From positions 19,189 to 83,188 of the forward strand of contig NZ_JAIVFQ010000026.1 of assembly GCF_020829495.1 (NCBI RefSeq): a stretch of DNA of 64,000 nt. Reading direction: 5' to 3'. Made by a program: the position numbers and the translations under genes. Under the pieces are notes generated by a model, which saw nothing but the letters and a program-made list of their open reading frames with translations, had not been told where the DNA came from and searched no databases. Positions 16,817-25,554 of this stretch are shown one piece after another (position 1 is the first letter of the stretch; every line of letters starts with the position of its first letter). This DNA is from Nostoc favosum CHAB5714. Its GTDB lineage: Bacteria > Cyanobacteriota > Cyanobacteriia > Cyanobacteriales > Nostocaceae.

Positions 16817-18271
16817 CTAGCGTAGTACAGCATGAAATTTCAGTTGACCCAGGAGGCTAACTTTTTGTTCAAGACTAAACACAAAAACTTCATAATCTCC
16901 TGCTTCTGGAAACTGACAGGAGATTTCAGTTTCCCCTTGTGCATTCCATTGACTCTGGCATTTTTTGATATCTTGTAGTCTTCGTTGGTTATCTTGATTA
17001 TCTTCTAGCAAATTCCCAGATCCTGGCAAGTCCCAAAGTGAAGACTCGACTTTTTGTGCTTTAGTAAAGAGGGCAACAATCTTCTTCTGGTAATTTGGAG
17101 AACTGGCAATTTTAATTGCAGCGACTTTTTGAACATTTGTTTGATATTCAGTTGGTGAAATTAGCATTAACTCATCCATGAAAAACTGAGGTGTCAGAAT
17201 TGGCTTGTTTTCAAAAGTCTTGTAGTCTTCACGACGATGTAAAAGTTGCCAATTTAACTGCTGAGGAAAATGACTTATGCTTATTACTTGAGGAGGAAGT
17301 ATGAGATAGTCTGCACTATATGAAGAGCCAAGTTCGCTAGAATCACGATCATCCCAGGTTGTATCAACTAATTGCCAATTCTCTAAAATTTTGACTGCAT
17401 TCCAAGCATGGTTTGTCCAATCATAATCAGAATGTAGCAGTCTAAATACCTTAGGAATTAAGTCTATGGGGGCTAAGTCTCGACGAATTTTCCCTCTGAC
17501 ATAAACAACATCTGCACCCATAGATCGCCCCAATGCCATGAATAAATTAGCATAGCCCTCGCAAACTCCTTTGTGAGTGAAAAAAACAGTTTGAGCATCT
17601 TGAGCAGGTCTTATTCCCGTTTTCAGCACATCTAAATCATAAGTAACCCGACTAACAACATAGTCATGTATAGCTTTAATTCGTAAGTATGGGTCTGATT
17701 CCTGTTGAACAATATATTTAGCAACAGATTCAATAGTTGTTTCAATATTGGATGGCATATTGGCAACAATTGGATGAATCATTGTATTCTCTTTCCACGG
17801 CCAAGGTGAATTTAATCTAGGAGGTTCAGGTTTATATACTATACCAGTAACAAAACCCTTAATTGGGTTAATAATTAGAGATGGATTACTTTGATAAATT
17901 AGTGCCATCAGCAGTAAACTATAACCTAGCCAATATTTAGCCTTGATCCGTTTGAAACGACTAAATTGCCAAAATTCTAAAGAAAACCGAGAAGATTGAT
18001 AACGACTTTTCGATGTTTGATATTTAATAATATAAATAACTATATTTAAAATTAAAATTAGTCCAACGATGCTTAAAAAAAGCGTTGTTACGCTAATAGC
18101 TGAATTGCCTATTTCCCAAATGGGATTACCTTGAAAAAACAAATATGCAAACCCACTCACTATACCCATAAGCAGCAAAAGCACCCCAACTCTCTGAACG
18201 ATGCGTTTTCTGTTTTTCTGCTTCAGTTTACGAACTTCTTCTAGAATATGGTTTTCAAGATTCTCAGGCAT
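16817..18271 (-). CDS. Membrane-anchored transglutaminase-like protein
   Basis: A 484-residue protein. The N-terminus holds a charged, coiled-coil-like start, then two or three membrane helices (about residues 28-45, 58-85 and 112-130), which should place the rest outside the cytoplasm. The central transglutaminase-like (papain-fold) domain shows the triad: Cys in GVCEGYANLFMALG, His in NHAWNAV and Asp in QLVDTTWDDRD. Such domains act as peptidases or cross-linking enzymes, often on the cell wall. A C-terminal beta-rich tail (about residues 400-484) follows. The gene is monocistronic and followed on the same strand by cysA after 111 bp, but there is no evident functional link. Confidence 0.8.
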   Translation of the reverse strand: MPENLENHILEEVRKLKQKNRKRIVQRVGVLLLLMGIVSGFAYLFFQGNPIWEIGNSAISVTTLFLSIVGLILILNIVIYIIKYQTSKSRYQSSRFSLEFWQFSRFKRIKAKYWLGYSLLLMALIYQSNPSLIINPIKGFVTGIVYKPEPPRLNSPWPWKENTMIHPIVANMPSNIETTIESVAKYIVQQESDPYLRIKAIHDYVVSRVTYDLDVLKTGIRPAQDAQTVFFTHKGVCEGYANLFMALGRSMGADVVYVRGKIRRDLAPIDLIPKVFRLLHSDYDWTNHAWNAVKILENWQLVDTTWDDRDSSELGSSYSADYLILPPQVISISHFPQQLNWQLLHRREDYKTFENKPILTPQFFMDELMLISPTEYQTNVQKVAAIKIASSPNYQKKIVALFTKAQKVESSLWDLPGSGNLLEDNQDNQRRLQDIKKCQSQWNAQGETEISCQFPEAGDYEVFVFSLEQKVSLLGQLKFHAVLR

Positions 18272-18499
18272 AAAATACCTTTGTGAACAATAATGATTAA
18301 GGAAAGTAGTTCATTGATGTTACAATAAATTATACATTTAAATTTCAATTTACCCTTAACTAAATTACCCATCTCGGTTTTTGTATCGAAACATTAAGGA
18401 ATATTGCATTTGTGCATAAACCTAAAGGTAAAGCGCCAAATCAGCAGAAAGACCGTGGTAGTATGCTCTCGGTAAATGTGAAGATTGGGAGAAAGACCT

Positions 18500-19720
18500 T
18501 TGACACTACGGGTTGCTGTTATTGGGTCAGGCCCTGCTGGTTCATCTGCCGCAGAAACACTGGCAGCCTCTGGGATTGAAACCTACCTGTTTGAGCGGAA
18601 GCTAGACAATGCGAAGCCTTGCGGGGGTGCAATTCCCCTATGTATGGTGAGTGAATTTGACTTACCACCAGAGATTATCGATCGCCGGGTACGGAAGATG
18701 AAAATGATTTCGCCTTCCAATCGGGAGGTAGATATCAATCTGATAAATGAAGAAGAATATATAGGAATGTGCCGCCGGGAAGTGCTGGATGGCTTTTTGC
18801 GCGATCGCGCGGCAAAAGTCGGCGCAAATTTAATTAATGCAACTGTTCATAAACTTGATATACCAGGAAACAATACTGATCCCTATACCATCCATTACGT
18901 TGACCATACAGAAGGGATATCACAGGGTATTGCCAAAACCCTGAAGGTGGATCTAATTATTGGGGCGGATGGGGCTAATTCTCGCGTTGCTAAAGAAATG
19001 GACGCTGGGGATTACAATTATGCGATCGCTTTCCAAGAGCGAATTCGCTTACCCGAAGACAAAATGGCCTATTATAACGACCTCGCCGAAATGTATGTCG
19101 GTGATGACGTTTCTACCGATTTCTACGCTTGGGTTTTCCCCAAATATGACCACGTAGCTGTCGGTACTGGCACAATGCATGTCAATAAAGCCAGCATCAA
19201 ACAGTTACAAGCTGGTATCCGCGCTCGTGCTTCCGAGAAACTGGCAGGCGGTAAAATCATCAAAGTAGAAGCGCACCCCATTCCTGAACATCCCCGTCCC
19301 CGTCGTGTTGTCGGTCGCATCGCTTTAGTGGGTGATGCTGCTGGTTACGTTACCAAGTCTTCTGGCGAAGGTATTTATTTTGCGGCTAAATCTGGGCGGA
19401 TGTGTGCCGAAACCATTGTAGAAGCATCTAATAGTGGTAGCCGTATTCCTACAGAAGGCGACCTCAAGGTTTACCTGAAGCGTTGGGATAAAAGATATGG
19501 ACTCACTTACAAGGTGCTGGACATTCTGCAAACCGTGTTCTATCGTTCCGACGCCACCCGCGAGGCGTTTGTGGAAATGTGCGATGACCTCGATGTACAA
19601 CGGCTAACATTCGATAGCTATCTGTATAAGACGGTCGTCCCAGCGAATCCCATCACCCAACTAAAAATTACTGCCAAAACCATTGGTAGTCTAATTCGGG
19701 GTAATGCCCTTGCACCTTAA
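18500..19720 (+). CDS. chlP: Geranylgeranyl diphosphate/chlorophyllide reductase
   Basis: ChlP reduces the geranylgeranyl chain to phytyl with NADPH, for chlorophyll a and tocopherol. The 406-residue protein begins with the FAD-binding Rossmann motif VIGSGPAGSSAAE, followed by FERKLDNAKPCGGAIP. It then has the conserved DGANSRVAKEMDAGDYNYAIAFQ region and GDAAGYVTKSSGEGIYFAA, all typical of ChlP. I start at the TTG at 18500 because GGGAG (18487-18491) lies eight bases upstream and the protein then begins MTLRVAV, as I recall for cyanobacterial homologues. An in-frame TTG at 18485 would overlap that ribosome site. A terminator follows at 19842. Confidence 0.96.
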   Translation: MTLRVAVIGSGPAGSSAAETLAASGIETYLFERKLDNAKPCGGAIPLCMVSEFDLPPEIIDRRVRKMKMISPSNREVDINLINEEEYIGMCRREVLDGFLRDRAAKVGANLINATVHKLDIPGNNTDPYTIHYVDHTEGISQGIAKTLKVDLIIGADGANSRVAKEMDAGDYNYAIAFQERIRLPEDKMAYYNDLAEMYVGDDVSTDFYAWVFPKYDHVAVGTGTMHVNKASIKQLQAGIRARASEKLAGGKIIKVEAHPIPEHPRPRRVVGRIALVGDAAGYVTKSSGEGIYFAAKSGRMCAETIVEASNSGSRIPTEGDLKVYLKRWDKRYGLTYKVLDILQTVFYRSDATREAFVEMCDDLDVQRLTFDSYLYKTVVPANPITQLKITAKTIGSLIRGNALAP

Positions 19721-19841
19721 CTGAGTGCGGAATACTGGGAATTCCAACAAATAAATTACCCAATTTTGTGGGGCGGGCATCCAGCCTGTCCATCAATCAG
19801 GGTAGGCAAGACTTTAGTAGTGAAAAGACCACACAAACAAT

Positions 19842-19877
19842 AATTCCCGATACCACATTGGCATCGGGAATTTTTAA
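19842..19877 (+). terminator. Rho-independent terminator downstream of chlP
   Basis: AATTCCCGAT / ATCGGGAATT with an 11-base loop followed by TTT. It lies about 120 bases after the chlP stop. Confidence 0.8.
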
Positions 19878-19922
19878 GAATGAAATAGGTTTTTATTTGT
19901 TTTGTGTGTAGGGATATTTTAA

Positions 19923-20117
19923 TTAGTCTTCATCCTCAGAATTATTTATTAATTCTCGCAACCTCCGAATATTATCAGGTGTTACGGTTAGCAGTGTAGG
20001 TTCACTAGTACTATTTTCTAGCAGTTCCCTCAAATCATCTTCAGCATTTTTCTTTGCGATAATGAGTGCTACTAAGAAATTAAGTTTTGTATAAATTGAT
20101 GCTCTTGTAATTTTCAT
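19923..20117 (-). CDS. Small hypothetical protein, 64 aa
   Basis: I do not recognise this. The ATG at 20117 gives a 64-residue protein starting MKITRASIYTKLNFLVALII, with a moderately hydrophobic stretch and then a highly acidic tail ending NNSEDED. Composition is protein-like: charged and helical (DDLRELLEN, PDNIRRLRELINN). A TTG start at 20141 is possible. It converges on chlP, with the chlP terminator between them. The short length makes the call uncertain. Confidence 0.45.
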   Translation of the reverse strand: MKITRASIYTKLNFLVALIIAKKNAEDDLRELLENSTSEPTLLTVTPDNIRRLRELINNSEDED

Positions 20118-20282
20118 TTTGATATTGTAATTTTTGTACAACTAAACTCAGTATTCTCCGAATAGTAGCTGTTGGCTATGTCGCTGCCCTTTAGAGTAGA
20201 CCTAAACTCCTGAAAAGAGGGTGATTGCTATAGCTTACGGTTGAGTTTGGTTGATAAAAGCTTTACAAAACACCACAACATT

Positions 20283-20852
20283 ATGATGAACAAGAAAGTG
20301 AAAACAAAAACTCAAAACTTTTGTAAACTCGTTTCAGTTTTTACAAGTATCTTTGTGGTTTCGCCAGCCTATGCAAGTGATTGGATTCAATGTGGAAATC
20401 TAAGCCAGATCGATGTAAACACTTGTCAGATTCTAAACTATCCAACTAGTAGCTACGAATATGCAATTTCTTATAACACAGCTGAGCCATTACCAGTTGT
20501 TTGCACTCAGTGGAATGTGGGAGCAAGGATCTATAACAAACAACCGTATATAATTCAATCTGATAATCCAACGACGAGCATGAGTTATGGAGGCTTTATT
20601 TTTTATAGAGGAACACTAGCCTCTGATGATGCCACAGCCACATGTTCTTCTGGACAGTGGCGTCACAAATACTGGCGATTAACTCAGAACAATATAATTG
20701 ACACAGCCTTGGGGAGTAACGGGTGCTATGGAGCTGAAACTCCAGTCTTCTGTCGCGCACGCAAAGAAGCATCCACCAATAACATTTTGAACTTTGAACA
20801 AAAGAGATTAGCTCTGCTTCCTGACAGTAGTCTGCTAAAAAGTAATAGATAA
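20283..20852 (+). CDS. Secreted hypothetical protein with multiple cysteines
   Basis: A 189-residue protein with a signal peptide (KKVKTKTQNFCKLVSVFTSIFVVSPAYAS, cleaved near AYA-SDW). The mature part has six or seven cysteines (QCGNL, NTCQIL, VVCTQW, ATCSSG, NGCYG, VFCRA), suggesting disulfides and an exported location. I do not recognise a family. Two adjacent ATGs (20283 and 20286) are possible starts; a TTG at 20241 would add a charged extension before the signal peptide. The stop codon directly abuts a MITE-like element (20853), so the C-terminus may have been altered by that insertion. Confidence 0.65.
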   Translation: MMNKKVKTKTQNFCKLVSVFTSIFVVSPAYASDWIQCGNLSQIDVNTCQILNYPTSSYEYAISYNTAEPLPVVCTQWNVGARIYNKQPYIIQSDNPTTSMSYGGFIFYRGTLASDDATATCSSGQWRHKYWRLTQNNIIDTALGSNGCYGAETPVFCRARKEASTNNILNFEQKRLALLPDSSLLKSNR

Positions 20853-20985
20853 CGAGATGTGCGACTTTCTTTCAAACCTAACCCCCAACCCCTTATCTAC
20901 CAGGTAAGCGGAGCAAAAATTAAAGCCTCTCGAACTGCGGGGGAGAGGAATGGAAGCGGGGTTCCAAGAATAAGTCGCACATCAT
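20853..20985. mobile_element. MITE-like element, CGCGATGTGCAACTT family, second copy
   Basis: A 133-bp element with ends CGAGATGTGCGACTTTCTTT and (complement) CATGATGTGCGACTTATTCT, equal in length to the copy at 7451. The core again pairs TAACCCCCAACCCC with GGGGAGAGG-type hairpins. Confidence 0.7.
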
Positions 20986-21057
20986 GTTCATCAAAATTCT
21001 TAATTGTGGTAACTTGCTGGCACAAGCTATAGCGCTTCTGGGTTGAGTCCAATATAG

Positions 21058-21150
21058 ACCTAACCCCCAGCCCCTTCCCTGCAAGGGAAGGGGAGTAAGA
21101 TTCAAAGCCTCTCTCCTTTTAGGAGAGAGGTTTGGAGAGAGGTCAAAGTT
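21058..21150. repeat. CCCCTTCCCTGCAAGGGAAGGGG hairpin repeat without the MITE ends
   Basis: Two adjacent strong hairpins (CCCTTCCC/GGGAAGGG and CTCTCTCC/GGAGAGAG) match the cores of the elements at 7451 and 20853 but lack their terminal repeats. Another such core is at 24350-24440. Confidence 0.7.
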
Positions 21151-21204
21151 CTGTATAGCAGAAACTCACCTATGATCAGAGATAGTTGTAGCGGGAGCAA
21201 CTAG

Positions 21205-21412
21205 ATGCCAGTCGTAGTAGCCAAGTTGTATGTAGAATATCGAAATGATGCTTATTGGGTTATAGATACCCGAATTTCCCTTAACTCTGTTGTATATGCC
21301 CATCCATTGTGGGCAGTCACCTGAAAGCATTGTTCAGTCTTTCCCCCTACTGACACTTGAACAAGTTTATGGAGCGATCGCCTTTTATAAGAAATATGCC
21401 GAAAACCCTTGA
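21205..21412 (+). pseudogene. Broken DUF433 antitoxin gene (frameshift)
   Basis: Two reading frames together rebuild a DUF433-type protein. The first frame (from ATG 21205) gives VEYRNDAYWVIDTRISLNSVVYA and runs into TGA after HPLWAVT. The next frame resumes with PESIVQSFPLLTLEQVYGAIAFY and ends at TGA 21410-21412. The junction near 21300-21319 replaces about six codons with a segment one base too long. DUF433 proteins are antitoxins usually paired with DUF5615 PIN-like toxins; no partner remains here. An intact pair lies at 47110-47771. Confidence 0.8.
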
Positions 21413-21815
21413 GGAATAGCAACGTAGTTGCGTATTCCGTACTTCAGGTAAGGGATGAAGGGTGCTTTGATGATAAGATGGTTTGAACAGGTAGGGTAAT
21501 TAACCTGTTTAAAAACCCGATGTTGCCTAACGGCAGTCTGAACCTTGACAATTGAATCTATGCGCTTCTACTGCATTGTTCTAGTTCCTCCTAGCAGTAG
21601 GTAAAAGATTCATAGGGCTAGACGAATCAGAATTTTGAAACAAATCGTTTCAGTTAAACAGAACTTGCAGCAATGCAACTACCGAGGGGCACTCGGAAAG
21701 TTAACGCTTGGGGAGAGTCCCACCTCTGGGCTAGGTAACGCAAGGAACCTAGTTTAAGTGGTCTCGTTGAACCAAGAATCCCCGCTCTAAAGAGACGGGG
21801 AGTGTCAACAAGCCG
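21413..21815 (+). ncRNA. Candidate structured RNA / orphan transposon right end
   Basis: A gene-free stretch packed with short hairpins. It opens with GGAATAGCAAC...GTTGCGTATTCC (21413-21438). Then come CTACTGC/GCAGTAG, GATTC/GAATC, GAAAC/GTTTC, CCGAG/CTCGG, CTAGGT/ACCTAG and a final CCCCG/CGGGG stem (about 21780-21801) followed by AGTGTCAA. A run of hairpins ending in a C/G-rich stem is how the non-coding ends of IS200/IS605, IS607 and IscB-type elements look, where they encode the guide RNA (omega RNA, including the HEARO class). No nuclease gene is present. Identity is inferred by resemblance and not confirmed. Confidence 0.4.
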
Positions 21816-21966
21816 ATGCTGATTTGAATCAGGCGATCGTGACCAATAATTCATAATTCATAATTCATATAGCGTTTCTCAGTCGTATGGAATAGAGGTT
21901 TTTGGTTTAGTGCAATTTCTGATAAAACAGATGTTGTTGTGAACCTGCTGGGGCAAAATAGAAGAC

Positions 21967-23319
21967 ATGACGATTGATTCCAATTCCTCTAATCTACCAA
22001 CCCCAGAACCAGTTCCAGAAAACGACTTGCAACCAGATGACTTTGACGGGAGTGCAAGTGAGAAGAACCTAAGCTCAGAAGCACTAGCTACACAACAAGC
22101 CCTAGCGGCGATCGCATCTTTGCAATCTCCGCAACATACAACTGCTCTAAAACTTGCCCGTTCTGACTTCAAGCAACCCACTACCAATCAATTCACAGTT
22201 AAGCCGAGGGCATTGCTGATTACTATAGTAGCGATCGCCATCACTTTTATCGGAGTTATCCTTAATAACTGGATCATCGGCATTGTGGGAACGCTGATGA
22301 CTTTGCTGTTATCCCTCGCGATATTATTGCCTTGGTTGCAAGTAGTTTTAAACGAGTGGTTTTCACCCCAAGAACGCACCCTGTTTGTTGCCTTTTTAGG
22401 ACTAATAGTAGCCATCATCGGCTTGATCAGGTTCACAGGTGTAGGCGATCGCTTGCTTGTTTGGGGACGCCAAATTAACTGGGATATTGCTGGAACCCTA
22501 GCAGATTGGTTTGGTGCTTTGGGGCAAATTCTGATCGCCGTCATCGCCGTTTACGTGGCATGGCGACAATATGTCATTTCCAAAGACTTGACAATTCAGC
22601 AAAACCTGCTAACAGTTCAGCAAAATATTATCACCCAGCAACAGACAATTGATTCCTATTTCCAAGGCGTTTCAGACTTAGTATTAGATGAAGAAGGATT
22701 ATTAGAAGATTGGCCTCAAGAGAGAGCGATCGCCGAAGGACGCACTGCGGCAATTTTAAGTAGTGTTGATGGCAGTGGTAAAGCGAAAATTCTCCGCTTT
22801 CTTTCACGTTCTAAGTTGCTCTCACCCCTAAAACGCGATCGGCTATTAGGTCGAGCCATTCTCAATGGAACTGGCGGATATGCAGAAGACCGCCTCGAAG
22901 GTGTGCGCGTCATCGATTTAGGCGTAATGCTAGCCGCAGCAGACCTTTCTGGTACTGATTTACGTTGGACTGATCTGAGCGAAGCTAATCTTGTCCGCGC
23001 TAACCTGAGCGGTTGTGATTTAGTAAAAGCCAACCTCTCCCGTACTATTTTATATAGTACTAATCTCAGTGGTGCCGACATCAACGGGATTCGCCTATTT
23101 TACGGTGTAGTGGATAAAGCATCACCCCGTAGTCGCACTCAACCACCAAATTATCAAACCGGCGAACACACTGGCGCTGTGGTGGAAAATGCCGATTTCA
23201 GCAATGTGCAACGCATGTCTGAGTCTACACGTAACTACTGTTGCGCTTGGGGTGGTGAAAAAACTAGAGGTACTATCCCTGGTGGTTGTGAAAATATTCC
23301 TAATAAGTTGGGACGATAA
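21967..23319 (+). CDS. Membrane protein with C-terminal pentapeptide repeats
   Basis: A 450-residue protein. An acidic Pro-rich N-terminus (residues 1-70) is followed by four predicted membrane helices (about 78-98, 100-122, 132-150 and 170-195). A coiled-coil-like Gln-rich stretch (SKDLTIQQNLLTVQQNIITQQQ) leads into a cytoplasmic-type domain. About ten pentapeptide repeats (A(D/N)LSGTDLRWTDLSEANLVRANLSG...) form the expected right-handed beta-helix near residues 315-365. The tail is Cys/Gly-rich (NYCCAWGGEKTRGTIPGGC). Pentapeptide membrane proteins are abundant in cyanobacteria; the exact role is unknown. The gene is monocistronic. Confidence 0.8.
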   Translation: MTIDSNSSNLPTPEPVPENDLQPDDFDGSASEKNLSSEALATQQALAAIASLQSPQHTTALKLARSDFKQPTTNQFTVKPRALLITIVAIAITFIGVILNNWIIGIVGTLMTLLLSLAILLPWLQVVLNEWFSPQERTLFVAFLGLIVAIIGLIRFTGVGDRLLVWGRQINWDIAGTLADWFGALGQILIAVIAVYVAWRQYVISKDLTIQQNLLTVQQNIITQQQTIDSYFQGVSDLVLDEEGLLEDWPQERAIAEGRTAAILSSVDGSGKAKILRFLSRSKLLSPLKRDRLLGRAILNGTGGYAEDRLEGVRVIDLGVMLAAADLSGTDLRWTDLSEANLVRANLSGCDLVKANLSRTILYSTNLSGADINGIRLFYGVVDKASPRSRTQPPNYQTGEHTGAVVENADFSNVQRMSESTRNYCCAWGGEKTRGTIPGGCENIPNKLGR

Positions 23320-23329
23320 TTATAAAAAA

Positions 23330-23944
23330 TTAGTTAGCCGCATTAAAAATCTGCTGTGCAGTTAAATTTAATTGGGGAAAGGTAGGTGATGAAATCGCGG
23401 TGTTACCTTGAAACGCTGTCATTTGATATTCACCATCAACTAATTCGCACACAAAAATAGTGGGTTGTTTGGGATTACCGATGAACTTTCTTGCACCCAA
23501 TGCAGCATAATCAGCAATCCAATATTCGAGAATGCCCATTTCTTCATAATCCCTAAGTTTATTGTAGTAATCATCTCGCCAGTTAGTTGAAACAACTTCA
23601 ATAACTATTGGAACCGATGCTGCTTGGCTTACTGTTGACTGTTTTTGAAAAAGCGGTTCATTGTCGAGATTATCAAGATTTAGCAGCAACACATCAGGCG
23701 AATAAGCGGATTCGGCAGAAGGAGTTTTGACTAATGCGGTTTTGGGAATTCCGTAAGGTAAATTAAGACGATCAAACTCCACGGTTAATTTCCGCGACAA
23801 AAATGCAATAACTTTTTCATGCGAACCGGTTGGAGGCGGCATTTCAATAATTACTCCTTTGTGCAACTCATAGCGTTTTCCATCGTTGGGATACCATTCA
23901 ATAAATTCATTGAAGGTTAGTAATTTTGGCAACGCTTGGGTCAT
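23330..23944 (-). CDS. Uma2-family protein (DUF820), second member
   Basis: A 204-residue Uma2 protein with the PD-(D/E)XK-like core: SAYSPDVLLL (about residue 78), IVIEVVSTNW (about 112) and the following YYNKLRDYEEMGILEYWIAD. The start ATG at 23944 has GGAGG seven bases upstream. It converges on the pentapeptide gene, with only 10 bases between stops. It is quite different from the Uma2 proteins at 8476 and 49058, so the three are not recent duplicates. Confidence 0.88.
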   Translation of the reverse strand: MTQALPKLLTFNEFIEWYPNDGKRYELHKGVIIEMPPPTGSHEKVIAFLSRKLTVEFDRLNLPYGIPKTALVKTPSAESAYSPDVLLLNLDNLDNEPLFQKQSTVSQAASVPIVIEVVSTNWRDDYYNKLRDYEEMGILEYWIADYAALGARKFIGNPKQPTIFVCELVDGEYQMTAFQGNTAISSPTFPQLNLTAQQIFNAAN

Positions 23945-24042
23945 AATCTTACCTCCATATATGTTTTACTTTATCATGCAATAAATGTTGATTAGGATTA
24001 CAAATATATTAAATGGCTTTATGTAAATTCTTGGGGGTTGCC

Positions 24043-24158
24043 TAAATTCAATCAACGACTGCCCGAATTCAATCAACGACTGCCCGAATTCAATCAACGA
24101 CTGCCCAAATTCAATCAACGACTGCCCAAATTCAATCAACGACTGCCCAAATTCAATA
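24043..24158. repeat. Tandem 21-bp repeat AAATTCAATCAACGACTGCCC
   Basis: Five and a half near-perfect units of 21 bp; the first base of the unit is A or G. The array has no spacers, so it is not a CRISPR. It lies upstream of the Uma2 gene at 23330. An unrelated array with the same 21-bp unit length is at 63749. Confidence 0.9.
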
Positions 24159-24212
24159 TAGGAACTTAGTACACGTCACCCTAAAAAAGGGTCGAAATTT
24201 AATTTTTTGTAG

Positions 24213-24283
24213 GTTGGGTTGAGGAACGAAACCCAACAAGCGCGGAAACGTTGGGTTAAGCGGAGCGAAACCCAACCTACAGT
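24213..24283. repeat. Palindromic dispersed repeat TGTAGGTTGGGTT
   Basis: The arms TGTAGGTTGGGTT and AACCCAACCTACA enclose shorter GTTGGGTT/AACCCAAC repeats. This GTAGGTTGGGTT type is common in cyanobacterial intergenic DNA. A CCCC-type hairpin repeat follows at 24350-24440, and the rest of the 23945-24513 gap has no gene. Confidence 0.8.
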
Positions 24284-24513
24284 TAGTATTTCTAACGCTT
24301 CTAGGTTCAGCTGACTTTTCACGTTATGTGGAAAAGTCCACCAAAAACCTAACCCCCTAACCCCCAACCCGTGGCGGGAAGGGGGAAAATTCAAAGTCTC
24401 TCTCCTTAAAGGAAGAGAGAAATAGAAGTGAGGTTTTCCAGATGACCTGAATTGTCAGCTAGGTTCAGAACTAGAGCAGCAATATTGCTCTTAATTATTC
24501 TAACTACCTTTGA

Positions 24514-25134
24514 TCAGGCAAAAGTCAATTGACTAATACGCTTCAAAATCTGGAGTACATTATATAACTCATTACCACGGTTACGGACATCAAAAATATC
24601 TGAAGTGGCATAGCGAGGAGGATGACCTTTAAGCAGTTTAATGAACATAAAACTGCCACCAGAAGTAATCATCCCAAATACTACATCTTGTGACTGGGGA
24701 GCAGCCAGCGTATATGCCAAAATTTGGTCAAGTCCTGCTTCTACCGAATAAGCAACCTGTTTAGACTCAATAACTGTTACCCAAAATTTTTGATTTAGAA
24801 GTAAGAAGTCAATTCGTCCTTTGATGATAGTTTGGTTGTCTTGTGTTTCAATCTCGATAGATTTCTCTAATTTGAGGTGAAAAGGAGATAAATAAAACTT
24901 GCCAATGAATAGCAGTGGCGATAAAACAATCGTGTTAACTGTATTTTCTAATAAAGGCGGATAGTTTCGTACATTTATGTAACCTGCCTTTATTTGATCC
25001 AATAGCTGCTTTTCTAAGCTTGTCAGTTCTGGTAGGTCATCTTGCCACTCTCGAAAGAATTCTTCCGAATCAACTAACTCTAATCCATAGAGCAATATTA
25101 GTTGCTCAAGTGTAACGCATTCCCCACGGATCAA
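24514..25134 (-). CDS. PD-(D/E)XK-like nuclease-domain protein, possibly 5'-altered
   Basis: A 206-residue protein resembling the cyanobacterial family annotated as a type I restriction HsdR-like subunit, which is mostly a stand-alone nuclease-fold domain. Visible motifs are IIKGRIDFLLL (Asp at the active-site position), WVTVIESKQ (the E-x-K pair) and a following VEAGLDQILAYTLAA helix. The only start is TTG at 25134, inside a palindrome that ends the hairpin-rich segment to its right, and no ribosome site is seen. The original N-terminus may therefore have been replaced when that segment was inserted. Function in the cell is unknown. Confidence 0.7.
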   Translation of the reverse strand: MIRGECVTLEQLILLYGLELVDSEEFFREWQDDLPELTSLEKQLLDQIKAGYINVRNYPPLLENTVNTIVLSPLLFIGKFYLSPFHLKLEKSIEIETQDNQTIIKGRIDFLLLNQKFWVTVIESKQVAYSVEAGLDQILAYTLAAPQSQDVVFGMITSGGSFMFIKLLKGHPPRYATSDIFDVRNRGNELYNVLQILKRISQLTFA

Positions 25135-25500
25135 TCCGGGGGCTTTTAGCAGCCCTGAGAAATAGCGGTTTAGTTCCTATACAGGTTCCGAAACACTATC
25201 CCCCGAACCTAAGCGGCGCGGTTACGATTGAACAGAGGATGGACTCATCCCCACGCCCCAAAAATACATTGGTTTGGCGATAAGCCAAGCAATGTGTTTC
25301 TACCCACTATGAGACTACGCGACAGTCTCTTATCTACTGGAAAGCTGTTTCTGCTGGGTAGGCAGTGCCTTGTCCTATTTGGATATAACAATATTCTCTC
25401 ATGGTTCGCTGTATTTTTGACGGCGAAAAAGAAAGCCCGCGCCTTGCCCCCATGTCGCATCTTGGGGCTTCCTCGGCGCGGATAATTCGGTGACGTTTTC
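25135..25500 (-). ncRNA. Candidate structured RNA / orphan transposon right end, second case
   Basis: Read on the minus strand, this gene-free stretch contains a series of hairpins: a CATTG..TTGGC/GCCAA..CAATG stem (25264-25293), GAGACT/AGTCTC (25310-25328), GGTTC/GAACC and GGC/GCC. It ends in CCCC..GGAT/ATCC..GGGG (about 25117-25138), which abuts the nuclease-like gene. The organisation resembles the segment at 21413 and the tnpB-side end of the intact IS at 27421. A 90-codon open frame (25245-25517, minus) has no protein-like character. No nuclease gene is attached. Confidence 0.35.
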
Positions 25501-25554
25501 CGCAGCAAGAGTTTCAACCATTATGTTAATCAAGGAGTAGAAAAATCTACCAGT

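Noticed and set aside
24043..24158. CRISPR array
   Set aside because: Units are contiguous 21-mers without spacers, and no cas gene is nearby. The same applies to 63749-63874.
25245..25517. A 90-codon minus-strand frame in the hairpin-rich segment
   Set aside because: Basic low-complexity residues produced by structured non-coding DNA; no nuclease motif.
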